NCBI RefSeq assembly: GCF_003076455.1 | Contig: NZ_CP020918.1 | Location: forward strand, 434,001-498,000 | Length of the DNA: 64,000 nucleotides | Source: Flavobacterium faecale | GTDB taxonomy: Bacteria > Bacteroidota > Bacteroidia > Flavobacteriales > Flavobacteriaceae | Direction: 5' to 3' | In this document: positions 28,240 to 38,294 of the stretch, one piece after another | Numbering within the stretch: position 1 is the stretch's first letter | How the letters are laid out: each line of letters begins with the position of its first letter | Notes under the pieces: model-generated | Told to the model about the DNA's origin: nothing | Database searches by the model: none | The model's input: only the letters and a program-made list of their open reading frames with translations | Made by a program: the position numbers and the translations under genes

Positions 28240-28805
28240 GCCAGTATAATAATTACATTGCAGAATTAAATGATGAAGGTTCTATTCTTAAAATAGAGAT
28301 AATAAAGTCATGGCTATTAGAACATGAAAATTACTTCAAATTTCTAATCAATGAAACTACTTGTAGAAAATGGAGCAAATGGATAAAAGATAAGTCAATA
28401 CACCTTTTTCCTTGCGCTTGTCATACAAGAGAAGGATTTTGTGTATTCATTCAAACCTATTACGAGCTAGAAAAGATAATGGATTTACATCGTCGGCAAG
28501 ATGAAATAGCCGTAGTTTTAAAAGGATTTGACAGAATAAAAAACAATCCAGATTTAGAATTTGAGTGGGTTGAAAAGTATTCTCAAATAGCTGATTTCTT
28601 TGAGGGCAAATTACAAATTACAGGTGAAGAGGGCAAATTGATAAACTTTATGTTTGATAAAGATGAATTTTATACTGCTATTCTATTTGAAGATATAAAA
28701 ATGGAAATTTATTGTAGTGAAGAATATCAGATAAGAAGTAAATCGCAAGAAAATACCCTAATATTTGATGAGGATGAACTATCTTATGATGATGATAATT
28801 ATTAA
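28236..28805 (+). CDS. Hypothetical acidic protein
   Basis: The 189-residue protein is cytoplasmic by appearance (no signal, no membrane helix), acidic, and ends in DEDELSYDDDNY. It contains the segment HLFPCACHTREGFCVFIQTY with three cysteines and a His close together (residues about 56-75), perhaps metal-binding. Family unknown. Its start overlaps the preceding 35-codon frame by four bases. Size, acidity and isolation in a decayed mobile region would fit an immunity-type protein, but that is a guess. Confidence 0.55.
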   Translation: MSQYNNYIAELNDEGSILKIEIIKSWLLEHENYFKFLINETTCRKWSKWIKDKSIHLFPCACHTREGFCVFIQTYYELEKIMDLHRRQDEIAVVLKGFDRIKNNPDLEFEWVEKYSQIADFFEGKLQITGEEGKLINFMFDKDEFYTAILFEDIKMEIYCSEEYQIRSKSQENTLIFDEDELSYDDDNY

Positions 28806-28882
28806 TGTGTAGTTGAAATTCATCTAAACCTTTCTCCTTAATATTTACAACTATCACATTCTACAACCTTTATAATTTTTTT

Positions 28883-29104
28883 TTGGGAATTTTTTCAGGC
28901 CTGCATCTATATTTAAAATTCCACCCATTAGGAGAATATTGGGATGTTTTTGACGACGTTTATTTACATAAGATTACAGCTTTATTTTGTAGTGACCAAG
29001 TGTACATGATTTCTATATGTTTAACATCCCGCATCGCTACGAGCGAGCAATTGTTTTTATATGAATATAACGGAATGTCTGTGAAAAATTTCAATTGTAT
29101 TTAA
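28883..29104 (+). pseudogene. Probable gene fragment, not identified
   Basis: A 73-codon frame with only a TTG start (28883) reads FHPLGEYWDVFDDVYLHKI and LFLYEYNGMSVKNFN, which looks like real protein but lacks a plausible start. Another fragment in a different frame, EYRILDKPGISFTIEDSEEG, ends at about 29331. Both look like pieces of decayed genes. Confidence 0.35.
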
Positions 29105-29388
29105 TTTGATTTTTTTTATCTTATTCGATATAGTGCTATTTCTACACAAAACTCATTTTCATATTATAGTTAAACCATTAAAGACTTAAATAAGCGGGTG
29201 CTTTAAAATGTGTGTTTATTTAAAGCCTACAACTTATTATAAAAAAACAAAATTAATCATAATAGTGAATATAGAATTTTGGATAAACCAGGAATTTCTT
29301 TTACAATTGAAGATAGTGAAGAAGGAAAATGAATAACAGTATTTTAATTTTACGACTGCTCGGATATTCCCTATGTGTAGCAGCTAGC

Positions 29389-29412
29389 AGAAATTAGACC
29401 TCAATTTTCAGT
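29389..29412 (+). repeat. Right copy of the 24-bp direct repeat
   Basis: Matches 24658-24681 at 23 of 24 positions. Here it follows TAGCAGCTAGC and is not part of any gene, as expected for a duplicated gene-end fragment at the far side of an insertion. Confidence 0.7.
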
Positions 29413-29506
29413 CCCAATACTCAGTTATACTATTTTACAAATCTATTAATTTTGTGATTTTACAAACGGAATAGTAAAAATTGTGACTGAATACTAAAAA
29501 AAACAT

Positions 29507-29514
29507 TACATTTG
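29507..29514 (+). promoter_or_regulatory. Minus-7 box of the thi operon promoter
   Basis: TACATTTG is a full TAnnTTTG match; transcription would begin near 29521, just at the TPP riboswitch. Confidence 0.6.
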
Positions 29515-29523
29515 TATCACACT

Positions 29524-29601
29524 TTAGGGGTGTCTACATTATCGTAGGCTGAGAATTACCCTCTGAACCTGATCTAGTTCATACTAGCGTAGGGAAAAGT
29601 A
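29524..29601 (+). promoter_or_regulatory. TPP riboswitch (THI element) of the thiamine operon
   Basis: The conserved THI blocks are present in order: AGGGGTG (29526), GGCTGAGA (29547), ACCCTCTGAACCTGATC (29558-29575) and AGCGTAGGGAA (29586-29596). An imperfect hairpin follows (GGTCCC around a T6 run with GGGTACC, about 29614-29633), a likely expression platform. It lies upstream of thiS and would shut the operon when thiamine pyrophosphate is plentiful. Confidence 0.95.
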
Positions 29602-29677
29602 AGATGACTTCCGTGGTCCCTTTTTTGGGTACCTTGTAGCCATTCCTAAAGTATAACTTATACAAAATTTTACAGGA

Positions 29678-29884
29678 ATGGAACTAAAAATCAACAATCA
29701 AAAAAAACAATTCGAAGCAAATACCCTAAGTATTCAAGCCATGCTCGATATTGAAATTCCGCAAAAACAAAACGGCATCGCTGTAGCCATAAACAGCAAC
29801 GTCATCCCAAAATCCAATTGGGTCGACTTACTCCTATCCGAAACTGACGATATTTTGATTATCTCTGCTACTCAAGGCGGGTAA
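29678..29884 (+). CDS. thiS: Sulfur carrier protein ThiS
   Basis: A 68-residue ubiquitin-like protein ending in the required Gly-Gly (ISATQGG), which is adenylated by ThiF and thiocarboxylated to give sulfur for the thiazole ring. It is the first gene after the TPP switch. Confidence 0.95.
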   Translation: MELKINNQKKQFEANTLSIQAMLDIEIPQKQNGIAVAINSNVIPKSNWVDLLLSETDDILIISATQGG

Positions 29885-29953
29885 TTGCTTATGCAGTCTC
29901 AGTTTTCAGTTTTCAGTCCTTGAACAATAACTAGCATCATAAAATTTAATTAA

Positions 29954-31852
<1,899 letters not shown>

Positions 31853-31890
31853 ATCTCCCTAGCCCGCAACGGGAAAATTGAAAATAAGGT

Positions 31891-32490
31891 ATGATAATTA
31901 TCTCCAATCCAGTAGCAGTACCAAATGAAATAGTAACTATCCACGCTCTTTTTGAGGCAGGGATGCAGTTGTTTCATATTCGAAAACCTGATTTTTCTGA
32001 AGAGGAAATGAATGTTTTTATTGCAGCTATTGGATTGGAATATCATTCTAAATTGGTCTTGCATAGTCATCATCATATAGCCGATTCACATTCGATAAAA
32101 AGAATCCATTTTCCTGAAAAGCTAAGAAGTGAAACCACTTCTACGGAATTACGTGCATACAAATCGCGAGGTTTCACCCTATCGACTTCTACACATAACA
32201 TTGAGGATTTCAACTTGCTGGATTCCAATTTTGATTATGCTTTTTTGAGTCCTGTTTTTGAAAGTATTTCGAAAGAAAATTATAATCCAAAAGGCAATTT
32301 ATTCGAAGAAATTAAAAATAGAAGCAACTTTAATACTCAATTAATTGGATTGGGAGGAATCGAATTTTCTAACATCGAAAAAACATTAGAAGCTGGGTTT
32401 AACGATGTTGCTCTTTTGGGCACCATTTGGACTAGCAATCAACCTATTGAAAAATTTAAATTATGCCAACAAATCGTCCTTTCGTACTAA
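31891..32490 (+). CDS. ThiE/TenI-like thiamine phosphate synthase family protein
   Basis: The 199-residue TIM-barrel protein has the family pattern: GMQLFHIRKPDFS (strand 1 region), LHSHHHIADSHSIKRIHFPE, GFTLSTSTHN and YAFLSPVFESISKENYNP, GLGGIEFSN. Phosphate- and pyrimidine-binding residues differ from true ThiE, and a standard thiE lies two genes on. So a TenI-type role (thiazole tautomerase) is plausible but unproven. It overlaps thiD by 28 bases. Confidence 0.85.
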   Translation: MIIISNPVAVPNEIVTIHALFEAGMQLFHIRKPDFSEEEMNVFIAAIGLEYHSKLVLHSHHHIADSHSIKRIHFPEKLRSETTSTELRAYKSRGFTLSTSTHNIEDFNLLDSNFDYAFLSPVFESISKENYNPKGNLFEEIKNRSNFNTQLIGLGGIEFSNIEKTLEAGFNDVALLGTIWTSNQPIEKFKLCQQIVLSY

Positions 32491-33218
32491 GCATTGCAGG
32501 ATTTGACCCTTCTGCCGGTGCAGGAGTTTTGGCTGACATCAAAACTTTCGAACAACATAAAGTATATGGTTTATCCGTTCTTACCGCCAACACTATTCAA
32601 ACCGAATCGCATTTTAGTTCGATTCAGTGGGTAGCAATTGAGCAGGTACTTGAATCGATACTTGTTTTATTCGAAAAATATAAAATCGAAACCGTCAAAA
32701 TTGGTATTGTACCATCAATCGAATATTTAAAAGCTATTGTTGATTTGATAAAAAAACAATCACCAACAACCAAAATTGTTTGGGACACCGTCCTTACCTC
32801 AAGTACAAGTTTCAATTTCCTAGCTATTCAAGACCGAATAGCCTTGGTCGAAATCTTGAGAAAAATAGACTTGATTACTCCCAATTACAACGAAATTTTG
32901 GTATTAGGAAGCAATGCTGCTCCAATCAACTCCATTATCAATCAATTGACATCACACTGTGCCGTATTATTGAAAGGTGGACATAATCAAAATGAACTTG
33001 GAATAGATTATTTACATACCAAAGACCGATTTTTCAGGCTTTCGCCAAAAATTGATACTATTTATGAAAAACATGGTTCAGGCTGTGTACTATCAGCAGC
33101 GATAACGGCCAATTTAGCTTTGGGTCATGATCTACTACAATCGTGCAAAAAAGCAAAAGATTATATCGAACAATTTTTACTCTCTAACCCCTCACTATTA
33201 GGAAACCACCATGCTTAA
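32463..33218 (+). CDS. thiD: Hydroxymethylpyrimidine/phosphomethylpyrimidine kinase
   Basis: ThiD phosphorylates HMP and HMP-P. The 251 residues show the ribokinase-like signatures LSIAGFDPSAGAGVLADIKT, SVLTANTIQTE, DLITPNYNEILVLG and the nucleotide-site KHGSGCVLSAAITANLALG. It overlaps the preceding gene by 28 bases and the next by 8. Confidence 0.95.
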   Translation: MPTNRPFVLSIAGFDPSAGAGVLADIKTFEQHKVYGLSVLTANTIQTESHFSSIQWVAIEQVLESILVLFEKYKIETVKIGIVPSIEYLKAIVDLIKKQSPTTKIVWDTVLTSSTSFNFLAIQDRIALVEILRKIDLITPNYNEILVLGSNAAPINSIINQLTSHCAVLLKGGHNQNELGIDYLHTKDRFFRLSPKIDTIYEKHGSGCVLSAAITANLALGHDLLQSCKKAKDYIEQFLLSNPSLLGNHHA

Positions 33219-33852
33219 TCGACTACAATATATCTCACAAGGTGCTACAATTGAAGATCAATTGTTCAATATCCACCAAGCTTTGGACCACGGTTGTGAC
33301 TGGGTTCAAATGCGTTTCAAAACCGCCGAATCGACTACCGAACTGCTAAAACTAGCAGAAGCTACAAAAATGTTGTGCGACGAATACTTGGCAACTTTTA
33401 TCATCAACGACGCTGTACTGCTCGCACATGAGGTGGATGCAGATGGTGTGCACTTGGGTCTAACTGACATGGGAATTCCCGAAGCGAGAAGCATTTTGGG
33501 AACTAGTAAAATTATTGGAGGAACAGCCAATACCCTTGAAGATATTCTGTTGCACGTGAGCAATGGTTGTGATTATGTAGGTTTAGGACCATTTCGATAT
33601 ACAAAAACAAAGGATAAATTGAGTCCGATCTTGGGAATTGAAGGCTATAAAAATAGCATGGAACAGCTGAAACTACAACAGATTAAAACACCCATTTATG
33701 CGATTGGCGGCATCCAATTGGAAGATGTAAGCGAAATTATAGCAACTGGAATTCATGGCATTGCAGTCTCTGGATTGATTACCGAAAGTATTTCTAAAAC
33801 AAAATTAATCACACAACTAAACGAAAAATTATATGGATACGTCCTTGTTTAA
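33211..33852 (+). CDS. thiE: Thiamine phosphate synthase
   Basis: ThiE joins HMP-PP with the thiazole phosphate. The 213-residue barrel keeps [51 protein letters not shown] and AIGGI. It overlaps thiD and thiG by a few bases, so the genes are translationally linked. Confidence 0.95.
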   Translation: MLNRLQYISQGATIEDQLFNIHQALDHGCDWVQMRFKTAESTTELLKLAEATKMLCDEYLATFIINDAVLLAHEVDADGVHLGLTDMGIPEARSILGTSKIIGGTANTLEDILLHVSNGCDYVGLGPFRYTKTKDKLSPILGIEGYKNSMEQLKLQQIKTPIYAIGGIQLEDVSEIIATGIHGIAVSGLITESISKTKLITQLNEKLYGYVLV

Positions 33853-34609
33853 AATTGGTAACAAAGAACTAAGTTCCCGTTTATTTTTGGGGACAGGAAA
33901 ATTTGGTTCGAATAGCCAAATGGCCGAGGCAATCCTAGCCTCCGAGTCCGAATTGGTGACTGTGGCCTTAAAACGGATCGATTTAGAAACCGATACCGAT
34001 GCAATATTATCGCATTTAAAACATCCTAGAATCAATTTATTACCCAACACTTCGGGCGCTCGAACTGCCAAAGAAGCGATTTTTGCTGCGCAACTAGCCA
34101 GAGAAGCACTAGAAACAAATTGGTTAAAACTCGAAATTCATCCCGATCCAAAATACTTGATGCCGGATGCTATTGAGACTCTACGTGCAACGGAAGAATT
34201 GGCAAAACTGGGTTTTATTGTGCTCCCGTATATACATGCAGACCCAGTCTTGTGTAAGCGCTTGGAAGATGCTGGAACGGCAGCAGTAATGCCCTTGGGC
34301 TCCCCGATTGGAACCAATAAAGGATTAAAAACAATTGATTTTCTCGAAATCATTATCGAACAATCAAAGGTTCCTGTCATTATTGATGCTGGAATTGGAG
34401 CACCATCTGATGCTGCCAAAGCAATGGAATTAGGTGCCGATGCCGTCTTGGTCAACACAGCCATTGCCGTAGCCGGAAATCCAAAATTAATGGCTGAAGC
34501 TTTTAAAGAAGCGGTTATAGCAGGTAGAAAAGCTTTTGAAGCCAAGTTAGGACAACAATATAAGCATGCGGTGGCGTCGAGTCCGTTGACGGCATTTTTA
34601 TATGAATAA
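33833..34609 (+). CDS. thiG: Thiazole synthase ThiG
   Basis: ThiG condenses deoxyxylulose 5-phosphate, dehydroglycine and ThiS thiocarboxylate. The 258-residue protein contains [31 protein letters not shown], the Schiff-base lysine strand [22 protein letters not shown] and [20 protein letters not shown]. It begins 20 bases inside thiE and is followed by a palindromic intergenic repeat. Confidence 0.97.
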   Translation: MDTSLFKIGNKELSSRLFLGTGKFGSNSQMAEAILASESELVTVALKRIDLETDTDAILSHLKHPRINLLPNTSGARTAKEAIFAAQLAREALETNWLKLEIHPDPKYLMPDAIETLRATEELAKLGFIVLPYIHADPVLCKRLEDAGTAAVMPLGSPIGTNKGLKTIDFLEIIIEQSKVPVIIDAGIGAPSDAAKAMELGADAVLVNTAIAVAGNPKLMAEAFKEAVIAGRKAFEAKLGQQYKHAVASSPLTAFLYE

Positions 34610-34650
34610 AAGTTTGATGGCACGCAGATTTTGACACTCTTTACCTTTTT

Positions 34651-34683
34651 AACCCTATCAGGGTTTAAAACCCTGATAGGGTT
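34651..34683 (+). repeat. Perfect 33-bp palindrome between thiG and thiH
   Basis: Arms AACCCTATCAGGGTTT and AAACCCTGATAGGGTT (16 bp each) meet around a single A. No T run follows on either strand, so it is not an ordinary terminator. Confidence 0.9.
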
Positions 34684-34701
34684 AAAATAAAACAAAATAC
34701 A

Positions 34702-35817
34702 ATGACAACATTTAAATCTGTTTTTGAACAATACAGTTGGGACGATATCCAATCCAAGATATATGCTAGTACTTCCAAGCAAGTCGAGCAAGCTCTTTCT
34801 AAAACAAAACGCAACTTGGATGATTTTCTGGCATTGATTTCGCCAGCAGCGCAGCCTTATTTGGAGCAAATGGCGCAAGAGTGTCATGAGTTGACCAAAA
34901 AGCGCTTTGGAAAAACCATCCAAATGTATGCCCCTTTGTACCTTAGTAACGAGTGCCAAAACATTTGTACCTATTGTGGTTTTAGTTTGGACAATAAAAT
35001 CAAACGCAAGACTTTGATGGATTTTGAAATCAAACAAGAAGTTGAAGCTTTGAAGAAACTTGGTTTCGACCATGTTTTGTTGGTAACTGGCGAAGCCAAT
35101 TATACGGTGAACATCAATTATTTCTTGAATGCCATTGAATTTATAAAAAATGATTTTTCAACTATTTCGGTAGAAGTCCAACCGCTCTCACAAGACGAAT
35201 ACGAGCGCTTGCATGAAGCAGGTGTGTATTCTGTTTTGGTGTATCAAGAAACCTATCATCAGGATGTCTATAAAAAGTACCATACTAAGGGAAAGAAATC
35301 TAATTTTGATTTCCGCTTAGATACGCCTGACCGCATAGGAAAAGCTGGGATTCACAAAATAGGACTGGGTGTTTTACTTGGACTTGAAGACTGGCGTACC
35401 GATAGTTTTTTTAATGCTTTGCATTTGGACTATTTACAAAAAACGTATTGGAGGACAAAATATTCCGTTTCGTTTCCTAGATTGCGACCTGCAGAAGGAA
35501 CTGTTCCGCCTAACTTTATTATGGATGATAAGGATTTGACGCAGTTAATTTGCGCCTACCGATTATGGAATGAAGATTTAGAAATTTCGATTTCGACTCG
35601 TGAGAATGAGAAATTTCGAAATAACATCATTCCGATCGGAACTACAAGCATGAGCGCGGGCTCAAAAACAAATCCTGGTGGTTATGTGGTGGATCCACAG
35701 TCATTGGAGCAATTTGAAATTAGCGACGAACGATCAGTAGCCGAAATTGCTGCAATGATTACAGAACGAGGCTATGAACCTGTTTGGAAGGATTGGGAGA
35801 GGAGTTATTCCCCCTAG
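34702..35817 (+). CDS. thiH: 2-iminoacetate synthase ThiH
   Basis: ThiH is a radical-SAM enzyme that cleaves tyrosine to give dehydroglycine for ThiG. The 371-residue protein shows the cluster motif ECQNICTYCGF (CX3CX2C), VLLVTGEA, LGVLLGLEDWR and the C-terminal GSKTNPGGY. Its last residues (SYSP, stop TAG) are encoded by the first bases of a repeat that is copied again 24 bases later, so the repeat supplies the end of the gene. Confidence 0.97.
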   Translation: MTTFKSVFEQYSWDDIQSKIYASTSKQVEQALSKTKRNLDDFLALISPAAQPYLEQMAQECHELTKKRFGKTIQMYAPLYLSNECQNICTYCGFSLDNKIKRKTLMDFEIKQEVEALKKLGFDHVLLVTGEANYTVNINYFLNAIEFIKNDFSTISVEVQPLSQDEYERLHEAGVYSVLVYQETYHQDVYKKYHTKGKKSNFDFRLDTPDRIGKAGIHKIGLGVLLGLEDWRTDSFFNALHLDYLQKTYWRTKYSVSFPRLRPAEGTVPPNFIMDDKDLTQLICAYRLWNEDLEISISTRENEKFRNNIIPIGTTSMSAGSKTNPGGYVVDPQSLEQFEISDERSVAEIAAMITERGYEPVWKDWERSYSP

Positions 35818-35870
35818 CCCCCGAAGGGGGAACTCCTAGATTGTGGAAAATTTATGGGGGAATATATTCG
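35806..35870 (+). repeat. 65-bp direct repeat, copy 1 (overlaps the end of thiH)
   Basis: It starts TATTCCCCCTAG and holds a hairpin (CCCCCG-AAGGGGG) and the tail AACTCCTAGATTGTGGAAAA. Copy 2 (35895-35959) matches at 63 of 65 positions. The CCCCTAGCCCCCGAAGGGGG core is a common intergenic motif of flavobacteria. Confidence 0.9.
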
Positions 35871-35894
35871 ATTCAGTGTCGACTGGTACGGTGC

Positions 35895-35959
35895 TATTCC
35901 CCCTAGCCCCCGAAGGGGGAACTCCTTGATTGTGGAAAATTTATGGGTGAATATATTCG
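35895..35959 (+). repeat. 65-bp direct repeat, copy 2
   Basis: Same sequence as 35806-35870 except for two bases, after a 24-bp spacer. Confidence 0.9.
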
Positions 35960-36057
35960 CATTTGCTTCCACATCTACGAAGGATTACCTCCTTTTTTTC
36001 AAATAATTCATCACTATTACTCACAAATTCATTTAACACAACAATTATCCGCCCTAG

Positions 36058-36091
36058 TCTCCCCTCCTTCGGAGGGGTCGGGGGAGGATTT
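36058..36091 (-). repeat. Related GC-rich hairpin element, opposite orientation
   Basis: CCCCTCC-TTC-GGAGGGG followed by TCGGGGGAGG; on the minus strand this resembles the CCCCTAGCCCC-type repeats upstream. It ends 12 bases before the thiF start. Confidence 0.7.
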
Positions 36092-36103
36092 CCACACTAC
36101 AAC

Positions 36104-36814
36104 ATGAGCATTATACAAGATTTTTTACGATATAACCGTCAAACCATCCTACCCGAAATAGGTGACGAAGGCCAAGAAAAACTAAAAAAAGCGAAAGTCC
36201 TGGTGATTGGTGCGGGTGGTTTGGGCTGTCCTATTTTGCAATATTTGGCAACGGCTGGTGTGGGGACTATTGGTATTGTAGATTTTGATACGATTGAAAT
36301 TCATAATCTGCACCGTCAAATTCTTTATACCGAAGAACAATTGGGTCTACCTAAAGCTACTACAGCAAAGGCTACCGTTGAAAAACTAAATCCATTGATT
36401 GCTGTTTTGGCTTTTGAGGAAAAACTAACTTTCGAAAATGCTTCACAAATCATTAGCCAATTTGATTTTGTGGTTGATGGTTCTGATAATTTTAGTACAC
36501 GTTACTTAGTGAATGATACTTGTGTCGCATTGGGAAAAACATTAGTCTATGGAAGTATCCTTGGTTTCGAAGGGCAAATTGCGGTTTTTAACCATCAAGG
36601 GAGTAAAAATTTACGTGACTTATTTCCGGAACCACCAAATCCAAAGGATGTTCCAAATTGTAGTTTTAATGGCGTATTGGGTACTTTACCCGGAATGATT
36701 GGCACCATAATGGCACACGAAACCTTAAAATTAATTACTGGATTACCTACGTTGAGAAATGAACTGATTTTGTACAAAACGTTGGAATGGGGTTTTGTGA
36801 AACTGAATTTTTAA
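36104..36814 (+). CDS. thiF: ThiF/MoeB-type adenylyltransferase
   Basis: E1-like enzymes adenylate the C-terminal glycine of ThiS. From ATG 36104 the 236 residues begin RYNRQTILPEIGDEGQEKL, then the nucleotide loop VLVIGAGGLGCPILQYLA, GIVDFDTIEIHNLHRQILY and VVDGSDNFSTRYLVND. The usual zinc-binding cysteine pairs are only partly present (CSFNGVLG). An upstream extension of 47 codons would run through repeats and is rejected. Last of the thi genes; MoeB is excluded mainly by context. Confidence 0.88.
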   Translation: MSIIQDFLRYNRQTILPEIGDEGQEKLKKAKVLVIGAGGLGCPILQYLATAGVGTIGIVDFDTIEIHNLHRQILYTEEQLGLPKATTAKATVEKLNPLIAVLAFEEKLTFENASQIISQFDFVVDGSDNFSTRYLVNDTCVALGKTLVYGSILGFEGQIAVFNHQGSKNLRDLFPEPPNPKDVPNCSFNGVLGTLPGMIGTIMAHETLKLITGLPTLRNELILYKTLEWGFVKLNF

Positions 36815-36857
36815 TTTTTGTTATAAAGCAGCAAGACAAATTGGCTAACTTATAATT

Positions 36858-37291
36858 CCAGTAATCTCGACGTTTTGTCTCGCCGCAAGCGTGTCAGCAA
36901 AGGTACGCACCTATCTTGAGACGCTTTCAGCGAGACAAACTAGGTGGTTATGGTCTGGTTACTTATTATTTATTTGCTATTTGCAATATCAAACCCTGCT
37001 CGTGCTCACAACCTACATTACTGTAACCTCAACGTTTTGTCTCGCTGAAAGCGTCTCAGTAAAGGTGCTCGTCTATCGTGAAACGCTTTCAGCGTGACAA
37101 ACTAGGTGGTTATGGTATGGTTACTTATTATTAAATTGCTATTTGTAAAATAAAACTCTGCTCGTGCTCACAACCTACATTACTCTAACCTCAACGTTTT
37201 GTCTCGCTGAAAGCCTCTCAGCAAATGTGCTCATCTCTCGTGAGACGCTTTCAGCGTGACAAACTAGGTGGTTATGGTATGGTTACCTATT
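36858..37291 (+). repeat. Tandem array of a 162-bp unit with internal long inverted repeat (about 2.6 copies)
   Basis: Units begin at 36871, 37033 and 37195 (CGTTTTGTCTCG), exactly 162 bases apart with no insertions or deletions; units 1 and 2 are about 88% identical and unit 3 stops near 37291. Each unit has two 23-base arms: 36874-36896/36917-36939, 37036-37058/37079-37101 and 37198-37220/37241-37263. The arms start TTTGTCTCGC and end GCGAGACAAA (one base different in units 2 and 3), around a 20-base loop. Within each arm CGCT-GAA-AGCG can also fold by itself. The spacer ends CTCGTGCTCACAACCTAC. Confidence 0.95.
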
Positions 37292-37343
37292 TTTTTTTCA
37301 AATATATTAAAATATTCATACAAATTATTAATAAATAAGAATT

Positions 37344-37534
37344 CGGGATTTACTGCCCCAGATGGTAGTGGAAAGCCCGGACTGAGAAAACCTATTTTTT
37401 CTTGGCATAAAAGAGCGACCGTCCTCTCCCCCAGCCCCTCTCCAAAGGAAAGGGTAGCAAAAATGCTCCTTTTATGACAATAGAAAAAATGTTTTTGAAG
37501 GAGGACTTGCAACGGACAGCTGGATTGGCCCTGA
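37344..37534 (+). repeat. Copy B of the recurrent structured intergenic element
   Basis: GATGGTAGTGGAAAGCCC (37361-37378) and GGACTTGCAACGGACAGC (37503-37520) correspond to the left and right blocks of copy A. The part between them is enlarged and includes a CCTCTCCCCCAGCCCCTCTC-type repeat. Confidence 0.6.
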
Positions 37535-37634
37535 ATAAAAATAAGACACGAATTTCACAAATTGGCACGAATGTGAAAACTAAAGTGAATTTCACAAAAT
37601 TAGCTTGTCTTACAAATTTGGCAAAGTAATGGAA

Positions 37635-38276
37635 CTAAACTTCATTTCGAAGGATCTTCATGAAGTCATTTCGTTCTATTTCGCGGCAGCCTAAACTCTC
37701 GAGGTGTGGGTTGTAGACTTGGCAATCTAGTAGTTGGTATTGGTTGCTTTTTAGGTGATGGACTAAACTGATAAAAGCGACTTTGGATGCATTGGAAACT
37801 TTGGAAAACATACTTTCGCCACAAAAAACGTGTCCCATGTCTACACCATACAAACCGCCTACTAACTGATCGTTTTGCCAAACCTCAACGGACTGTGCGA
37901 TACCCAATTGATGCAAATTGCAATAGGCATCGATCATGTCGTTGGTGATCCAGGTTCCGTTTTGACCGTCGCGCTTGATGCGTTGGCAATTGGAAATAAC
38001 TCCTAGGAAATCCTGATTGAAGGTTACCTTGAATTCTTGACGGTTTAGGATATTTCGCATGCTTTTGGTTACTCGGACTTCGTCCAGAAATAAAACCATG
38101 CGCGGATTGGGCGACCACCAAATGATGGGATCACCTTGCTCAAACCACGGAAATATGCCGCTTTGATAGGCTAGTTGTAACCGTGCTGCCGACAAATCGC
38201 CACCGATCGCTACGATGCCGTCTCGATTGGCGGTGTTTACATTTGGAAATACTAGCGCATCTGATAATTGGACCAT
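37635..38276 (-). CDS. aat: Leucyl/phenylalanyl-tRNA--protein transferase
   Basis: Aat adds Leu or Phe to N-terminal Lys or Arg of proteins, marking them for ClpS/ClpAP degradation. The 213 residues include IVAIGGDLSAARLQLAYQSG, GIFPWFEQGDPIIWWSPNPR, GTWITNDMIDAYCNLH and GGLYGVDMGHVFCGESMFS. It starts 18 bases after the glutaminase stop on the same strand. Confidence 0.96.
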   Translation of the reverse strand: MVQLSDALVFPNVNTANRDGIVAIGGDLSAARLQLAYQSGIFPWFEQGDPIIWWSPNPRMVLFLDEVRVTKSMRNILNRQEFKVTFNQDFLGVISNCQRIKRDGQNGTWITNDMIDAYCNLHQLGIAQSVEVWQNDQLVGGLYGVDMGHVFCGESMFSKVSNASKVAFISLVHHLKSNQYQLLDCQVYNPHLESLGCREIERNDFMKILRNEV

Positions 38277-38294
38277 TGTATTGATTATGAAATT

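Larger units (their letters stand above)
36815..37634. other. 820-bp non-coding region filled with repeats
   Basis: It contains the 162-bp tandem palindrome array (36858-37291) and copy B of the recurrent intergenic element (37344-37534). Apparent frames on both strands follow the repeat and are not credible genes. Confidence 0.75.

Noticed and set aside
24658..29412. Intact defence island
   Set aside because: I looked for nucleases, restriction enzymes, retrons, toxin-antitoxin pairs and helicases in the accessory segment; only orphans and remnants are present.
34138..35073. 311-codon open frame on the minus strand across thiG and thiH
   Set aside because: It runs antisense through two certain genes and the palindrome between them, with no recognisable motif.
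36891..37097. 68-codon frame inside the tandem array
   Set aside because: It starts at GTG in one repeat unit and stops in the next; units 2 and 3 have stops in this frame, and substitutions do not favour coding.
36871..37291. CRISPR-like array
   Set aside because: The repeated part is 162 bp with no unique spacers and no cas genes are nearby.
37264..37595. Overlapping minus-strand frames
   Set aside because: They translate GC-rich intergenic repeats (for example FGEGLGERT), a common artefact.
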